Counted from the stretch's first letter, positions 24,619 through 33,761 are shown. The stretch: DNA of 64,000 bases from Methylopila henanensis (GCF_042681025.1 NZ_JBHUER010000010.1:186001-250000), one strand, 5' to 3'. Notes: generated by a model not told the origin, from the sequence alone. Made by a program: numbers and translations.

Positions 24619-24734
24619 TCGGGGCTCCACGAATGAGACGGGCGGGCCGCTGCGGCTCCGGGCCGACTGATGCCGCGACGGGACATGCGCCCATCGACGT
24701 CCGAGCCGGTCCCCGCGCCGTCGCGGAGACCGGG

Positions 24735-24772
24735 CGGCCGGAGCGGGACGTAGGACGCCCGCGCTCCGGCCG
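24735..24772 (-). terminator. Intercistronic stem-loop between aapJ and aapQ
   Basis: An 11-bp perfect inverted repeat (CGGCCGGAGCG / CGCTCCGGCCG) lies 9 bp after the aapJ stop with no U-tract. In binding-protein operons such stems stabilise or partly terminate the mRNA, giving more binding protein than permease. Confidence 0.7.
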
Positions 24773-24780
24773 AACCGTCT

Positions 24781-25797
24781 TCAGCGGATCGGCGGACCGT
24801 ACTGCAGGCCGCCCTTGGTCCAGAGCGCGTTCTTGCCGCGCTCGATCTGGAGCGGCGAACCGGCGCCGACATTGCGGTCGAAGGCCTCGCCGTAATTGCC
24901 GACCTTGCCGACGATGCGGACGACCCAGTCCTTGGTCAGGCCGAGCTGTTCGCCGAAATTGCCCTCGACGCCGAGCATGCGGCGGACGTCGGGGTTCGGC
25001 GAGTTCAGCATCTCCTGGACGTTCTTCGACGTGATCCCGGCCTCTTCGGCGTTCAGCATCGCGTAGTGCACCCACTTCACGACGTCGAACCACTGGTCGT
25101 CGCCCTGACGGACGGCGGTGGCGAGCGGCTCCTTCGAGATCAGCTCCGGCAGCACCATGTGCTCGTCCTTATTGGCGAGCTTCAGGCGCAGCGCGTAGAG
25201 CTGGGAGGAATCCGAGGTGAACACCTCGCAACGGCCGGACTCATAGGCCTTCAGCGTCTCTTCCTGGCCTTGGAAGGCCACGACTTCGTACTGGAGGTTG
25301 TTGGTGCGGAAGAAGTCCGCGACGTTGAGCTCGGTCGTGGTGCCGGACTGGGTGCAGACGGAGGCGCCGTTGAGCTCCAGCGCCGACTTCACGCCGAGCG
25401 CCTTGCGCACCAGGAAGCCCTGGCCGTCGTAATAGTTGGTGGCGGTGAAGTTCAGGCCCTGGGTCGCGTCGCGCGACGACGTCCAGGTGGAGTTGCGCGA
25501 CAGCACGTCGACTTCGCCGGACTGCAGGGCCGTGAAGCGGTCCTTCGCGGTCAGGGGCGTGAAGCGGACCTTGGTCGGATCGTCGAGGATCGCGGCGGCG
25601 ACGGCGCGGCACAGGTCGACGTCGAGCCCTGTCCACTCTCCCTTTTCGTTCGGGTTCGAGAAGCCCGGAAGGCCGGTGCTGACGCCGCATTTCAGCACGC
25701 CGTCCTTCTTGACCTGGTCCAGCGTGGCGGCGCCCGCCGCGCCGGACGCGAAGACCGCCGAAGCGCCGAGCGCCAGAGCGGTAAGGATTTTTTTCAT
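24781..25797 (-). CDS. aapJ: General L-amino acid ABC transporter substrate-binding protein AapJ
   Basis: The 338-aa protein starts MKKILTALALGASAVFASGAAGA, a Sec signal peptide cleaved near residue 23, followed by the SBP_bac_3 fold: KKDGVLKCGVSTGLPGFSNPNEKG, GLDVDLCRAVAAA, RNSTWTSSRDA and VCTQSGTTTELNVADFF. It captures L-amino acids in the periplasm. ATG 25797 is chosen over 25986 because of the signal peptide and GAGAAGA upstream. First gene of aapJQMP; length matches AapJ (about 341 aa). Confidence 0.93.
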   Translation of the reverse strand: MKKILTALALGASAVFASGAAGAATLDQVKKDGVLKCGVSTGLPGFSNPNEKGEWTGLDVDLCRAVAAAILDDPTKVRFTPLTAKDRFTALQSGEVDVLSRNSTWTSSRDATQGLNFTATNYYDGQGFLVRKALGVKSALELNGASVCTQSGTTTELNVADFFRTNNLQYEVVAFQGQEETLKAYESGRCEVFTSDSSQLYALRLKLANKDEHMVLPELISKEPLATAVRQGDDQWFDVVKWVHYAMLNAEEAGITSKNVQEMLNSPNPDVRRMLGVEGNFGEQLGLTKDWVVRIVGKVGNYGEAFDRNVGAGSPLQIERGKNALWTKGGLQYGPPIR

Positions 25798-26053
25798 AAA
25801 TCTTCTCGCCTTGTTCGCCGCTCGCTCCATTGCGACCAAAGTCGCAACACCGGCGGCTTCCTGCCTTGGCATTTTCAACGCCCGCCAGCCCGGCGCTCGA
25901 AAGCCGCCGATGACCGACGCCTTATCTTTGCGCGAACCTCCGACGGCTGCGAGATGAATTTCGCGCCAGTTGCAATTATTGGTCAAGCTTGACGCCGCCC
26001 TATGGGCGAACGCATGAACGAAGGTCGTTCACGACCACGCGAGAGGTTCGCCG
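25798..26053. promoter_or_regulatory. Divergent promoter region aapJ / metC with 12-bp palindrome
   Basis: These 256 bp separate the two divergent units and contain no convincing ORF. GTCAAGCTTGAC (25982-25993) is a perfect 12-bp palindrome, preceded by an AT-richer run (TTGCAATTATTG), about 60 bp from the metC start, and is a candidate operator. Confidence 0.45.
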
Positions 26054-27232
26054 ATGGCGCGAAAGAGCGGTCGCTCCTACGGGCCGATGACCTACCTCGT
26101 CCTCGGCGGGCGCGACGTCGTCGACCAGCACGGCTTCGTCAACCCTCCAATCGTGCGCGGATCGACCGTGCTGTCGCCGACGGTCGCCGACCTCACGAGC
26201 GGCTCGGGCCGATACACCTACGGCCGTCGCGGCAGCCCGACCTACGAGTCGCTGACCGAAGCGCTGCAGGAGCTTGAGGGCGGAGCGCACGTGGCGCTGA
26301 CCCCGTCGGGCCTCTCGGCGGTGACGACGGCGCTGCTGTCCGTGCTCGGCTCCGGGGACCATCTGCTGATGGTCGATTCCACTTATCAGCCGACGCGGCA
26401 TCTCTGCGATACGCTGCTCCGCCGGCTCGGGATCGAGACCACCTATTACGACCCGCTGATCGGGGCGCAGATCGCGGACCTGATCCGGCCCGAAACCAAA
26501 GCGGTCTTCGTCGAGAGCCCGGGGTCGCTGACCTTCGAGATTCAGGACGTCCCGGCCATCGCGGGCGCGGCCCATGCGCGCGGCGCGGCCGTCGTAATGG
26601 ACAACACGTGGGCGACGCCGCTGCTTTTTAAGGCGCACGATCACGGGGTCGACCTGTCGCTGACGGCCGGCACCAAATATCTCGGCGGGCATGCCGATCT
26701 GCTGATCGGCACGATCTCGGCGAATGAATCCTACGCTCCGGCGCTGAAGGCGGCGCATGGCGCGATGGGAATTCACGTCGGTCCGGAGGATATATTCCTT
26801 GCGCTTCGCGGCCTTCGCACACTGGGCGTCCGGCTCGCGCATCAGCAGGAGGCGGGGCTACGGGTCGCGCGCTGGCTGAACAGCCGGCCGGAGGTCGCGC
26901 GCGTCATGCACCCGGCGCTCGAGACCGATCCCGGCCATGCGCTCTGGAAGCGCGATTTCGAGGGCGCGTCGAGCCTGTTCGGGGTCGAGCTCGCGCCCGG
27001 ATCGCGGGCTGCGGTGGCCGCGTTCCTGGATGGGCTGGAGCTGTTCGGCCTCGGCTACTCCTGGGGCGGCTTCGAAAGCCTCGCGATCCCCTACGACGCC
27101 GGCCGCATCCGCACCGCGAGCCGCTGGGCGCCGGAAGGCCCGACGATCCGCATCCATATCGGGCTGGAGGAGGTCGAGGACCTGCTCGCGGACCTGGAAG
27201 CGGGCCTCGCCCGCTACACGTCGACGGCCTGA
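26054..27232 (+). CDS. metC: Cystathionine beta-lyase
   Basis: The 392-aa PLP enzyme of the Cys/Met-metabolism family has YTYGRRGSPTYESL, the cofactor lysine K208 in SLTAGTKYLGGHAD, VMDNTWATPLLF and a C-terminal GYSWGGFESLAIP. It cleaves cystathionine to homocysteine, pyruvate and ammonia. Related gamma-synthases share the fold, but the GYSWGGFESL ending is typical of MetC. Monocistronic; ends facing the convergent pqqA with a shared hairpin. Confidence 0.88.
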   Translation: MARKSGRSYGPMTYLVLGGRDVVDQHGFVNPPIVRGSTVLSPTVADLTSGSGRYTYGRRGSPTYESLTEALQELEGGAHVALTPSGLSAVTTALLSVLGSGDHLLMVDSTYQPTRHLCDTLLRRLGIETTYYDPLIGAQIADLIRPETKAVFVESPGSLTFEIQDVPAIAGAAHARGAAVVMDNTWATPLLFKAHDHGVDLSLTAGTKYLGGHADLLIGTISANESYAPALKAAHGAMGIHVGPEDIFLALRGLRTLGVRLAHQQEAGLRVARWLNSRPEVARVMHPALETDPGHALWKRDFEGASSLFGVELAPGSRAAVAAFLDGLELFGLGYSWGGFESLAIPYDAGRIRTASRWAPEGPTIRIHIGLEEVEDLLADLEAGLARYTSTA

Positions 27233-27301
27233 ACGCCGCTCGACAGCGTCGGGAATGGTCCCTCGCCGAGCAGATGCGATCGACCCCTGCCCGGAAACGA
27301 C

Positions 27302-27335
27302 GAAGCCCCGCGCGGCAGGGCCGCGCGGGGCTTCG
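27302..27335. terminator. Strong hairpin between convergent metC and pqqA
   Basis: GAAGCCCCGCGCGGC pairs with the facing GCCGCGCGGGGCTTC across a 4-nt loop, a 15-bp stem. It follows metC by about 70 bp and pqqA by about 26 bp. U-tracts are weak on both strands; it may act bidirectionally. Confidence 0.8.
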
Positions 27336-27360
27336 AAACTGATCGTCAGAGCTTAGAAGC

Positions 27361-27441
27361 TCAGAGCTCAGCCGGGCTGTACGAGGTGACCTCGAGGCCA
27401 ACGGGGGTCTCTTCGACGATCGGAGCGGTCCAAACGGCCAT
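27361..27441 (-). CDS. pqqA: PQQ precursor peptide PqqA (orphan)
   Basis: The 26-aa ORF on the minus strand begins M-A-V-W-T-A-P-I-V and contains GLEVTSY, giving the conserved Glu17 and Tyr21 (E-x-x-x-Y) that PqqE cross-links to make pyrroloquinoline quinone, preceded by the W-x-x-P motif and followed by S-P-A-E-L. AGGAGG lies 6 nt upstream of the ATG at 27441. It is shorter at the C-terminus than many PqqA peptides. None of pqqB, C, D or E is in the window, so the peptide gene stands alone between metC and a phospholipase-D gene. A stem-loop follows it. Confidence 0.88.
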   Translation of the reverse strand: MAVWTAPIVEETPVGLEVTSYSPAEL

Positions 27442-27638
27442 AGTAGCCTCCTGTGTTTGCCCGCGGCGGCGTCGCCGCGTGTTCGATGATTGAAACATAG
27501 GAAGCCCGCTTTCCCGCCGCCAGTTAATTCTCTGTCATGTTTCGAGAGCGGTCCCGCGGCTGCTCCCGCGGCGCAATGCGGACGCCGGGCGGCTGCGCCC
27601 TATAACGCGGGTCGCCCGTCACCGCGCCGCGAGACCCG

Positions 27639-29087
27639 ATGCTGACCCCCTCTCCGCCGCCCGCCGCCCTGCTCGCGCCCGGCGACACCTGCTGGCGGAT
27701 CGAGCGCGCCGACCGCTTCGCGCTGATCGTCGACGCCGCCGACTACTACCGCGCCGCCAAGCAGGCGATCCTGAAGGCGCGGCGCTCGGTCATGCTGATC
27801 GGCTGGGACTTCGACAGCCGGATCGAACTCGAGCCCCACGGCGCGACGATCGAGGGGCCCAACCGGCTCGGCCCCTTCCTGAGCTTCGTCGCGGACCGGC
27901 GGCCGGAGCTCAGCATCCACCTGCTGAAATGGAACCTCGGGGTCCTGGAGACGCTCGGTCGCGGCGAGACGCCATTCTACCTCGTGCAGTGGATGCTGAA
28001 GAAGAACATCCGCATGAAGCTCGACGCCAGCCATCCGCCGCTCGCCGCCCACCACCAGAAGATCGTGGTCGTGGACGACGCGCTCGCCTTCTGCGGCGGC
28101 ATCGACATGACGCTCGGCCGCTGGGACACGCGCGAGCATCGCGCCGACGACAAGGGCCGGCGCTCGCCCTGGGGCCGGCAGCTTCAGCCGTGGCACGACG
28201 CCACCACCTGCATGGACGGCGCGGCGGCGCGGGCGCTCGGCGATCTCGCCCGCGCGCGATGGCGGATCGCGACCGGCGAGGAGCTGGACGCGCCGCCGAG
28301 CGGCAGCGATCCCTGGCCCGACGACCTGCCCGCCACCGTCGCGGACGTCGACGTCGCGATCGCGCGCACCTTCGCCGAATATGGCGACCAGCCCCAGGTG
28401 GCGGAGATTGAGCGGCTCTACCTCGCCGCGATCGCGCGCGCCGAGCGCTTCCTCTACATAGAGAGCCAGTACTTCGCCTCGCGCCGCATCGCGGAGACGA
28501 TCGCCGCGCGGCTTTCCGAGCCGGACGGGCCTGAGATCGTGGTGATCAACCCGGAGTCGCAGGACGGCTGGCTCGAGGAGAGCACCATGGGCGCGGCGCG
28601 GGCGAAGCTCGTGCGCCTCGCCCGCCGCGCCGACGTCCATGGACGGTTCCGAATCTACTGGCCGGCGACGCCGGACGGAACGCCGATCTACGTCCACGCC
28701 AAGGTCATGATCGTCGACGACACGTTGCTCAAGGTCGGCTCGTCGAACCTCAACAACCGCTCCATGGGCTTCGACACCGAGAGCGACGTGGCGATCGAGG
28801 CCGCGGCCGACGACGACCGGCTGCGCGGCGTGATCGCGCGCATGCGCGACGACCTCCTGGCCGAGCATCTCGGCGTGACGGCCGACGAGATCGCCGCCGA
28901 GTTGTCCCGGACCGGCTCGCTGATCGCGACGATCGAGTCGTTCCGCGGCGCCGGCCGCCGCCTCGAACCGCTGGAGGCCCGCGAGGTCGACGACGTCGAG
29001 GACGCGCTGTCGGAGACCGATCTGGTCGATCCCGAGCGTCCCCCAAGCCTGTGGCGGCGGGCGCGGAGGCGGATCGGGCTGCGGTAG
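27639..29087 (+). CDS. Phospholipase D-family protein (two HKD motifs)
   Basis: The 482-aa protein carries two PLD catalytic motifs: HHQKIVVVDD (H139, K141, D146) and HAKVMIVDD (near residue 355). WDFDSRIEL and the GGIDMTLGRWDT segment between them resemble eukaryotic-type PLD1/2-like bacterial enzymes. There is no obvious signal peptide or membrane anchor, which argues against classical cardiolipin synthase. It probably transfers or hydrolyses phosphatidyl groups. Stands alone between pqqA and the DUF2339 gene. Confidence 0.85.
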   Translation: MLTPSPPPAALLAPGDTCWRIERADRFALIVDAADYYRAAKQAILKARRSVMLIGWDFDSRIELEPHGATIEGPNRLGPFLSFVADRRPELSIHLLKWNLGVLETLGRGETPFYLVQWMLKKNIRMKLDASHPPLAAHHQKIVVVDDALAFCGGIDMTLGRWDTREHRADDKGRRSPWGRQLQPWHDATTCMDGAAARALGDLARARWRIATGEELDAPPSGSDPWPDDLPATVADVDVAIARTFAEYGDQPQVAEIERLYLAAIARAERFLYIESQYFASRRIAETIAARLSEPDGPEIVVINPESQDGWLEESTMGAARAKLVRLARRADVHGRFRIYWPATPDGTPIYVHAKVMIVDDTLLKVGSSNLNNRSMGFDTESDVAIEAAADDDRLRGVIARMRDDLLAEHLGVTADEIAAELSRTGSLIATIESFRGAGRRLEPLEAREVDDVEDALSETDLVDPERPPSLWRRARRRIGLR

Positions 29088-29172
29088 AAAGCTCTCCAGC
29101 TTCGCCGCCACGCGCTTTGCGCCGGAGGCGCGCGCCTCTATCGTCGCGCACCCGCAACGGCGCGAGGCTGCG

Positions 29173-31803
29173 TTGGAACCCGAGTACGGCCTGCTTCTGC
29201 TGGCGCTGATCATCGTCCCGATTCTCGGCGTCGTGGGCTTCGCGCTCGCTCTCGCGTCCCGGTCGCGCATCGCCGCGCTCGAACGGCGGATCGCGACGCT
29301 GGAGGCGGAGATCGGCCGGCGCGCCGCGGGCGTGGTTCCCGCCGACGCTCGCCCCTCCGCGGCGCCGCAACCGCAGCAAAAACCCGCGCCGCAGGTCGCG
29401 CCCAGACCGGCGAACGTCGTTCCCCCGACGCCGAAGCCCGCCGCCGCGCCGCAGCCTCCGAAGCGCTCGCTGGAGGAACGGCTCGGGGCGCGCTGGTCGG
29501 TGATCGTCGGCGGACTGGCGCTCGCGCTCGGCGGCGTGTTCCTGGTGCGCTACTCCATCGAGCAGGGACTGCTCGGCCCCGCGGCGCGCACCCTGCTTGG
29601 CGCGGCCTTCGCCTCCGGCCTGCTCGCGCTCGGCGAACGCATGCGTCGCGCCGAGGCGCGCGCCGGCCGCCCGCGCCGCGCGATCGATATCCCGGCCGTC
29701 GTGACCTCCGCCGGCGCCGTCAGCGCGTTCGCGACCGTCTACGCGGCCTATGCGCTCTACGGCTTCATCGGTCCGGCGCCGGCCTTCGTGCTGCTCGGCG
29801 CAGTCGCCGTGGCGACGCTGCTCGCGGCTGCCCTGCACGGTCCGGTGCTTGGAGCGGTCGGCCTCATCGGCGCCCACGCCGCGCCGCTGCTGGTGTCGTC
29901 CACCGAGCCGAACCTCTACGCCCTCCTGACCTACCTGCTCGCGCCGACGGCCGCGGCCTTCGCGGTGGCCCGCATCCGGAACTGGCCGGCGCTCGCGCTC
30001 GCCGCGGGCCTCGCAGGCGCCGCGTGGGGCGCGCTGGCCGCGACTGGCGTCGCCGAAAGCGGCGACGGTTTCGCGCTGATAGCCTACGCCTCGGCCCTCG
30101 TGGCGCTCGCCGCCGCGCTGCGGGCGGGCGAGGCCGCTCCGCCCCGGCCCCCCGTCGTTCCGAACGCGCTGATCGCGCTGTTTGGTCTTCTCGCGCTCGC
30201 CGGCCCGGTGATCGACGGCTTCGCCGCGCTGTCGCTTGCAGGGCTCGCCCTGCTGCTCGCGGCCATGCTCGCGCTCGCCGCGCGCGTCCCGGTCTTCGCG
30301 CCCGCCGCGGTCGCGAGCGCAGCCCTCGCCGGCCTCGCCGCTCTGTCGTTCGACGACGCCGCGCTCGCGCTGCTCGCCGAGACCACGACCTATCCCATGC
30401 CTGGCGACCCTGCCGCCACGCCGGTCGGCGTGGCGCGCTTCCTCGTCTTCGCGGCCGTCCTCGGCGCCGTCCATCTGGCAGGCGGGGCCTATGCGGCCCG
30501 CCGCGCGCCGGCGACCCCGCTCTGGAGGGCGGGCTGCCTCGCGGCGGCGGCCGTTGCGGCGCCGCTGGCGCTGCTCGGCGTCGCCTACTGGCGCGTCGCG
30601 GGCTTCGCGACCGATTTCGGCTTCGCGGCGTGCGCCGCCCTGCTCGCCGCGGTCTACGTCGCGCTGAGCGAGAACGCCGTCCGCCGCGAAGCCTCGGCCT
30701 CCGGAGGCCCCGCCGCCACGGCGGCCTATGTCACCGGCGCGGCCGCCGCTCTCGGCCTCGCGCTCGCTATGGCGATGCGCGACGGAGCGCTGACCGTCGC
30801 GCTTGCCTTCCTGACGGCGGCGCTCGGCTACGCCGCGACCGCGCGGCCGATCCGGGCGCTCGGCTTCGTCGCGGTCGCGGCGGCTAGCCTCGTGGCCGCG
30901 CGGGTCGCGATCGACCCCCGGATCGTCGGCGAGGCGCTGTCGTCGACGCCGGTGTTCAACGCCCTACTCTGGGGGTACGGCGCGCCGGCGGCCGCGTTCT
31001 GGTTCGCCTCGCGCCGGTTCGACCGCGCCGGACAGCCGTGGCCGGCGCAGGTTCTGGAGGGCGCGGCGCTGCTGTTCGCGCTGCTGCTCGGCTTCGCGCA
31101 GGCGCGCCATCTCGCGCACGGCGATCTCGTCGGCGACGGGGTGCGGCTGCTCGAAGCCGGGCTCGACGCCACCGTCGCCTTCGGGCTCGCGGCGCTGGTC
31201 GGGCGGCTGCGGCTGAAGCGGGCGAGCCCGGTGCTCGCCTATGGCGCGCTCGCCGCGGGCGGGCTCGGCGTCGCGGTCGCGCTGCTCGGGCTGTTCCTGG
31301 CCGCGAATCCGCTCTTCACCGGCGAGCCGGTCGGCGACGGCGTCCTGCTCAACGCGCTGCTGCCGGGCTATCTCGTTCCAGCGCTCGCCGCCGCGGCCGC
31401 TGCCCGCTTCGCCGCTCCGGAAGCGCCGACGTGGGTCGCCCGCGTCTTCGGCGGCGTCGCGCTGGCGCTCGGCCTCGCCTGGGCCAGCCTCGTCGTGCGG
31501 CGCGCCTTCGCAGGCGCCACGCTGGACGGGCCGATCACCAGCGATCCCGAATGGTACGCCTATTCCGCGGTATGGCTCGTCTTCGGCCTCGCCACGCTTG
31601 CGGCGGGCGTCGCGCGCCGGTCGAAGGCGCTGCGCCTCGCCTCAGCCGCCGTCGTCACCGCCGTGACGCTGAAGGTGTTCCTGTTCGACATGGCCGGCCT
31701 CGGAGGGGCCCTGCGGGCTCTGTCCTTCATGGGGCTCGGCGCGGTGCTGGTCGGCATCGGCCTCGTCTACCAGCGCCTGCTAGCCCCACGTGCGAGCGCA
31801 TGA
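29173..31803 (+). CDS. DUF2339 large multi-spanning membrane protein
   Basis: The 876-aa protein has an N-terminal membrane helix, a coiled-coil stretch (about residues 34-53), a Pro/Ala/Lys-rich linker (55-97), then LEERLGARWSVIVGGLALALGGVFLVRYSIEQGLL, the DUF2339 signature, and more than 20 hydrophobic segments. Function of the family is unknown; it is predicted to sit in the inner membrane. The start is TTG 29173 with GAGGC upstream. Length is typical for the family. Confidence 0.85.
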   Translation: MEPEYGLLLLALIIVPILGVVGFALALASRSRIAALERRIATLEAEIGRRAAGVVPADARPSAAPQPQQKPAPQVAPRPANVVPPTPKPAAAPQPPKRSLEERLGARWSVIVGGLALALGGVFLVRYSIEQGLLGPAARTLLGAAFASGLLALGERMRRAEARAGRPRRAIDIPAVVTSAGAVSAFATVYAAYALYGFIGPAPAFVLLGAVAVATLLAAALHGPVLGAVGLIGAHAAPLLVSSTEPNLYALLTYLLAPTAAAFAVARIRNWPALALAAGLAGAAWGALAATGVAESGDGFALIAYASALVALAAALRAGEAAPPRPPVVPNALIALFGLLALAGPVIDGFAALSLAGLALLLAAMLALAARVPVFAPAAVASAALAGLAALSFDDAALALLAETTTYPMPGDPAATPVGVARFLVFAAVLGAVHLAGGAYAARRAPATPLWRAGCLAAAAVAAPLALLGVAYWRVAGFATDFGFAACAALLAAVYVALSENAVRREASASGGPAATAAYVTGAAAALGLALAMAMRDGALTVALAFLTAALGYAATARPIRALGFVAVAAASLVAARVAIDPRIVGEALSSTPVFNALLWGYGAPAAAFWFASRRFDRAGQPWPAQVLEGAALLFALLLGFAQARHLAHGDLVGDGVRLLEAGLDATVAFGLAALVGRLRLKRASPVLAYGALAAGGLGVAVALLGLFLAANPLFTGEPVGDGVLLNALLPGYLVPALAAAAAARFAAPEAPTWVARVFGGVALALGLAWASLVVRRAFAGATLDGPITSDPEWYAYSAVWLVFGLATLAAGVARRSKALRLASAAVVTAVTLKVFLFDMAGLGGALRALSFMGLGAVLVGIGLVYQRLLAPRASA

Positions 31804-31816
31804 CAATCTTGAAATG

Positions 31817-31831
31817 ATGCGCTAAGCGCAT
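31817..31831. promoter_or_regulatory. Palindrome upstream of LysR gene
   Basis: ATGCGCTAAGCGCAT, a 7-1-7 perfect inverted repeat, lies 39 bp before the LysR start; a second symmetric string, ATTGC...GCAAT, follows directly. Probable autoregulatory or promoter element. Confidence 0.45.
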
Positions 31832-31869
31832 TGCATCGGCGCAATGGATTGGGGGGCTGCGACGACGAC

Positions 31870-32757
31870 ATGCTCGCCTGGGATGATTTTCGCCTGGTGA
31901 AGTCGATCGCTGAAAGGCGTTCGCTGGCGGGCGCGGCGACGGTGCTCGGCGTCAACGCCTCCACGGTGTTCCGCCGGCTCGGCGCGCTGGAGCAGTCGCT
32001 CGGCGCCCGGCTGTTCGAGCGCGGCCGGGCCGGCTACGCGCTCACCCCCGCCGGCGAGGAGATGGTCGGCATCGCCGCGCGCATGGGCGACGAGATCGTC
32101 GCCTTCGAGCGCCGGGTGTCGGGCCAGGACCTCGCGCCTGCGGGCGAGCTGCGCGTCACCACCAACGATTCGCTGCTGATCCACCTGCTCACCGGCATCT
32201 TCGCGGATTTCCGCCGCGCCTATCCCGACATCACGCTCGACATCGTCGTCGGAAACGCCGCGCTCAACCTGTCGAAGCGCGACGCGGACGTCGCGATCCG
32301 CGCGACGGCGAGCCCGCCGGAGACGCTGGTCGGCCGTCGCATCGCCAGCATCGGCTGGGCGATCTACGGCGCGGCGCCGCTGGAGCCGGTCGACGACATC
32401 GCCGCGCTCGACGCGTTGCCGTGGATCGGACCGGGCGAGATGCTCGGGCCGCTGCAGAAGTGGCTGCGCGACGCGGTCGGCGAGCACCGGGTGGTCTACC
32501 GGCTCTCCACCGTGCTCGGCATGGCGGAGGCGATCGCCGCCGGCATCGGCGTCGGCCCGCTGCCCTGTTTCATCGCGAGCAGCGTGCCCAACCTCGTCCG
32601 CCTCTACGACCCGCCGGCGCAGGTGCCCGCCGCGCTGTGGCTGCTGACGCATCCGGACCTGCGCTCGAGCGCAAGGGTGCGGGCGTTCATGGACCACGTC
32701 GGACAGGAGCTCGCCCGCCGGCGCCACGCCTTCGAAGGCACCCGCGAACCCGCCTGA
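31870..32757 (+). CDS. LysR family transcriptional regulator
   Basis: The 295-aa protein has an N-terminal winged helix (WDDFRLVKSIAERRSLAGAATVLGVNASTVFRRLGALEQSLGARLFER) and a LysR substrate domain starting near residue 85 (GELRVTTNDSLL). The effector is unknown. ATG 31870 is preferred over the upstream TTG 31831, which overlaps the palindrome. It precedes the hydratase-like gene by 47 bp on the same strand; control of that gene is possible but LysR targets are usually divergent. Confidence 0.85.
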   Translation: MLAWDDFRLVKSIAERRSLAGAATVLGVNASTVFRRLGALEQSLGARLFERGRAGYALTPAGEEMVGIAARMGDEIVAFERRVSGQDLAPAGELRVTTNDSLLIHLLTGIFADFRRAYPDITLDIVVGNAALNLSKRDADVAIRATASPPETLVGRRIASIGWAIYGAAPLEPVDDIAALDALPWIGPGEMLGPLQKWLRDAVGEHRVVYRLSTVLGMAEAIAAGIGVGPLPCFIASSVPNLVRLYDPPAQVPAALWLLTHPDLRSSARVRAFMDHVGQELARRRHAFEGTREPA

Positions 32758-32804
32758 TTCAGGCCCCGACCCCCACACGACGCCAAGACGTCCAAGGAGC
32801 ACCC

Positions 32805-33569
32805 ATGTCCCTGTCCGACGGTCCGACTGGCCTCGCCTCCGCCCTCAGCGCGCTGAGCGAGGCGCGCGCGAGCGGCCGGCGCCTGACCGCCCCGCCGGAA
32901 GGAGCCGTTCTCTCAGACGAACGGGAAGCCTATGCGGCGCATTTCGCGGCGGTCGCGCTCGTGGGCCCGATCCGCGGCTGGAAGGTCGGCGCGCCGTCGC
33001 CCGAGGCGGCGCCCGGCTACGGCGCGCTGACGGCGGACACCATCTTCGACGGCCCCGTCACGCTGCCGGCCTTCGCGCTCGGCGCGGTCGAGGCCGAGAT
33101 CGCGGTCCGCTTCGCGCGCGACCTGCCGGCGCGCGAAGAGCCCTACGGCAAGGACGAGGTCTTCGCCGCGATCGGAAGCTGGCACGCGGCGATCGAGATT
33201 CTCGAAAGCGCCTTCGCGGACTGGAAGGCGGCCCCGAAGCTCTGGAAGATCGCCGACCGCCAGAGCCATGGCGCGCTGGTGCTCGGCCCCGCGGTCGACG
33301 CGCCGCCCTCGCCGCCGCTCGCCGAGACGCCGGTGAAGCTGATCGTCGACGGCGAAACCGTGTTCGACCATGTGGGCGGCAACACCGCCGGCGATCCGGT
33401 GCGGCCGCTGCTGTGGCTCGTCAACGAACTCCGCGACGGACCGAACCACATCAAGGCGGGCGACGTCATCACCACCGGCTCGACGACGCCGTTCCACGTC
33501 GCCGGCGCCGGCCAGACGGTTCGGGCCGAATTCCCGGAGCTCGGCGCCGCGGAGCTGACGCTGTCCTGA
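32805..33569 (+). CDS. 2-keto-4-pentenoate hydratase-like (FAH superfamily) protein
   Basis: The 254-aa protein has the FAH/MhpD pattern: GWKVGAPSPEAAPGYGALTADTIF, AVEAEIAVRFARDLP with the metal-binding acidic pair, HAAIEILESAF, QSHGALVLGPAV and KAGDVITTGS...PFHV at the C-terminus. Members hydrate or decarboxylate 2-oxo-pent-4-enoate-type products of aromatic meta-cleavage; the precise substrate is open, and no other meta-pathway genes are nearby. AAGGAG lies 6 nt upstream of ATG 32805. Follows the LysR gene. Confidence 0.78.
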   Translation: MSLSDGPTGLASALSALSEARASGRRLTAPPEGAVLSDEREAYAAHFAAVALVGPIRGWKVGAPSPEAAPGYGALTADTIFDGPVTLPAFALGAVEAEIAVRFARDLPAREEPYGKDEVFAAIGSWHAAIEILESAFADWKAAPKLWKIADRQSHGALVLGPAVDAPPSPPLAETPVKLIVDGETVFDHVGGNTAGDPVRPLLWLVNELRDGPNHIKAGDVITTGSTTPFHVAGAGQTVRAEFPELGAAELTLS

Positions 33570-33581
33570 GGAGGAGCGCCG

Positions 33582-33743
33582 TCAGCCGCGCCGGAAGAAT
33601 TGGAACCAGACGAGATAGATGATGATCGGCACGCCGACGATCAGGAACGGGACGAACGCGTCGTCCCGCCAGTGATTTGGTCCATCCGTTCGGGTCAGAA
33701 GTTTGACCGTCGGCAGCTCCGCGACCGTCAGAAGCGCGTCCAT
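33582..33743 (-). CDS. Small single-pass membrane protein
   Basis: The 53-aa ORF has a polar N-terminal half and one hydrophobic segment near the C-terminus (FVPFLIVGVPIIIYLVWFQFF), ending in FRRG. It lies 18 bp downstream of the DUF900 hydrolase's stop codon region on the same strand and 12 bp from the convergent hydratase-like gene. Codon use fits the genome. No family recognised; the basis is the clear membrane segment and the tidy fit between neighbours. Confidence 0.5.
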   Translation of the reverse strand: MDALLTVAELPTVKLLTRTDGPNHWRDDAFVPFLIVGVPIIIYLVWFQFFRRG

Positions 33744-33761
33744 CGTTATTCGCCCTCGCGG

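Noticed and set aside
25982..25993. GTCAAGCTTGAC palindrome as a further RutR-type operator
   Set aside because: It shares GGTCAA but has the arms in the opposite order (GTCAA-GCTT-GAC) without the TGACC-NN-GGTCA spacing; kept only as an unassigned palindrome.
27302..27335. metC-pqqA hairpin considered as an integration or recombination site
   Set aside because: It lies between convergent genes like an ordinary bidirectional terminator, and no integrase is nearby.
28750..30474. Long antisense frame opposite the PLD and DUF2339 genes
   Set aside because: Low-complexity Arg/Gly/Glu composition; both plus-strand genes are clear family members. High GC creates such frames throughout the window.
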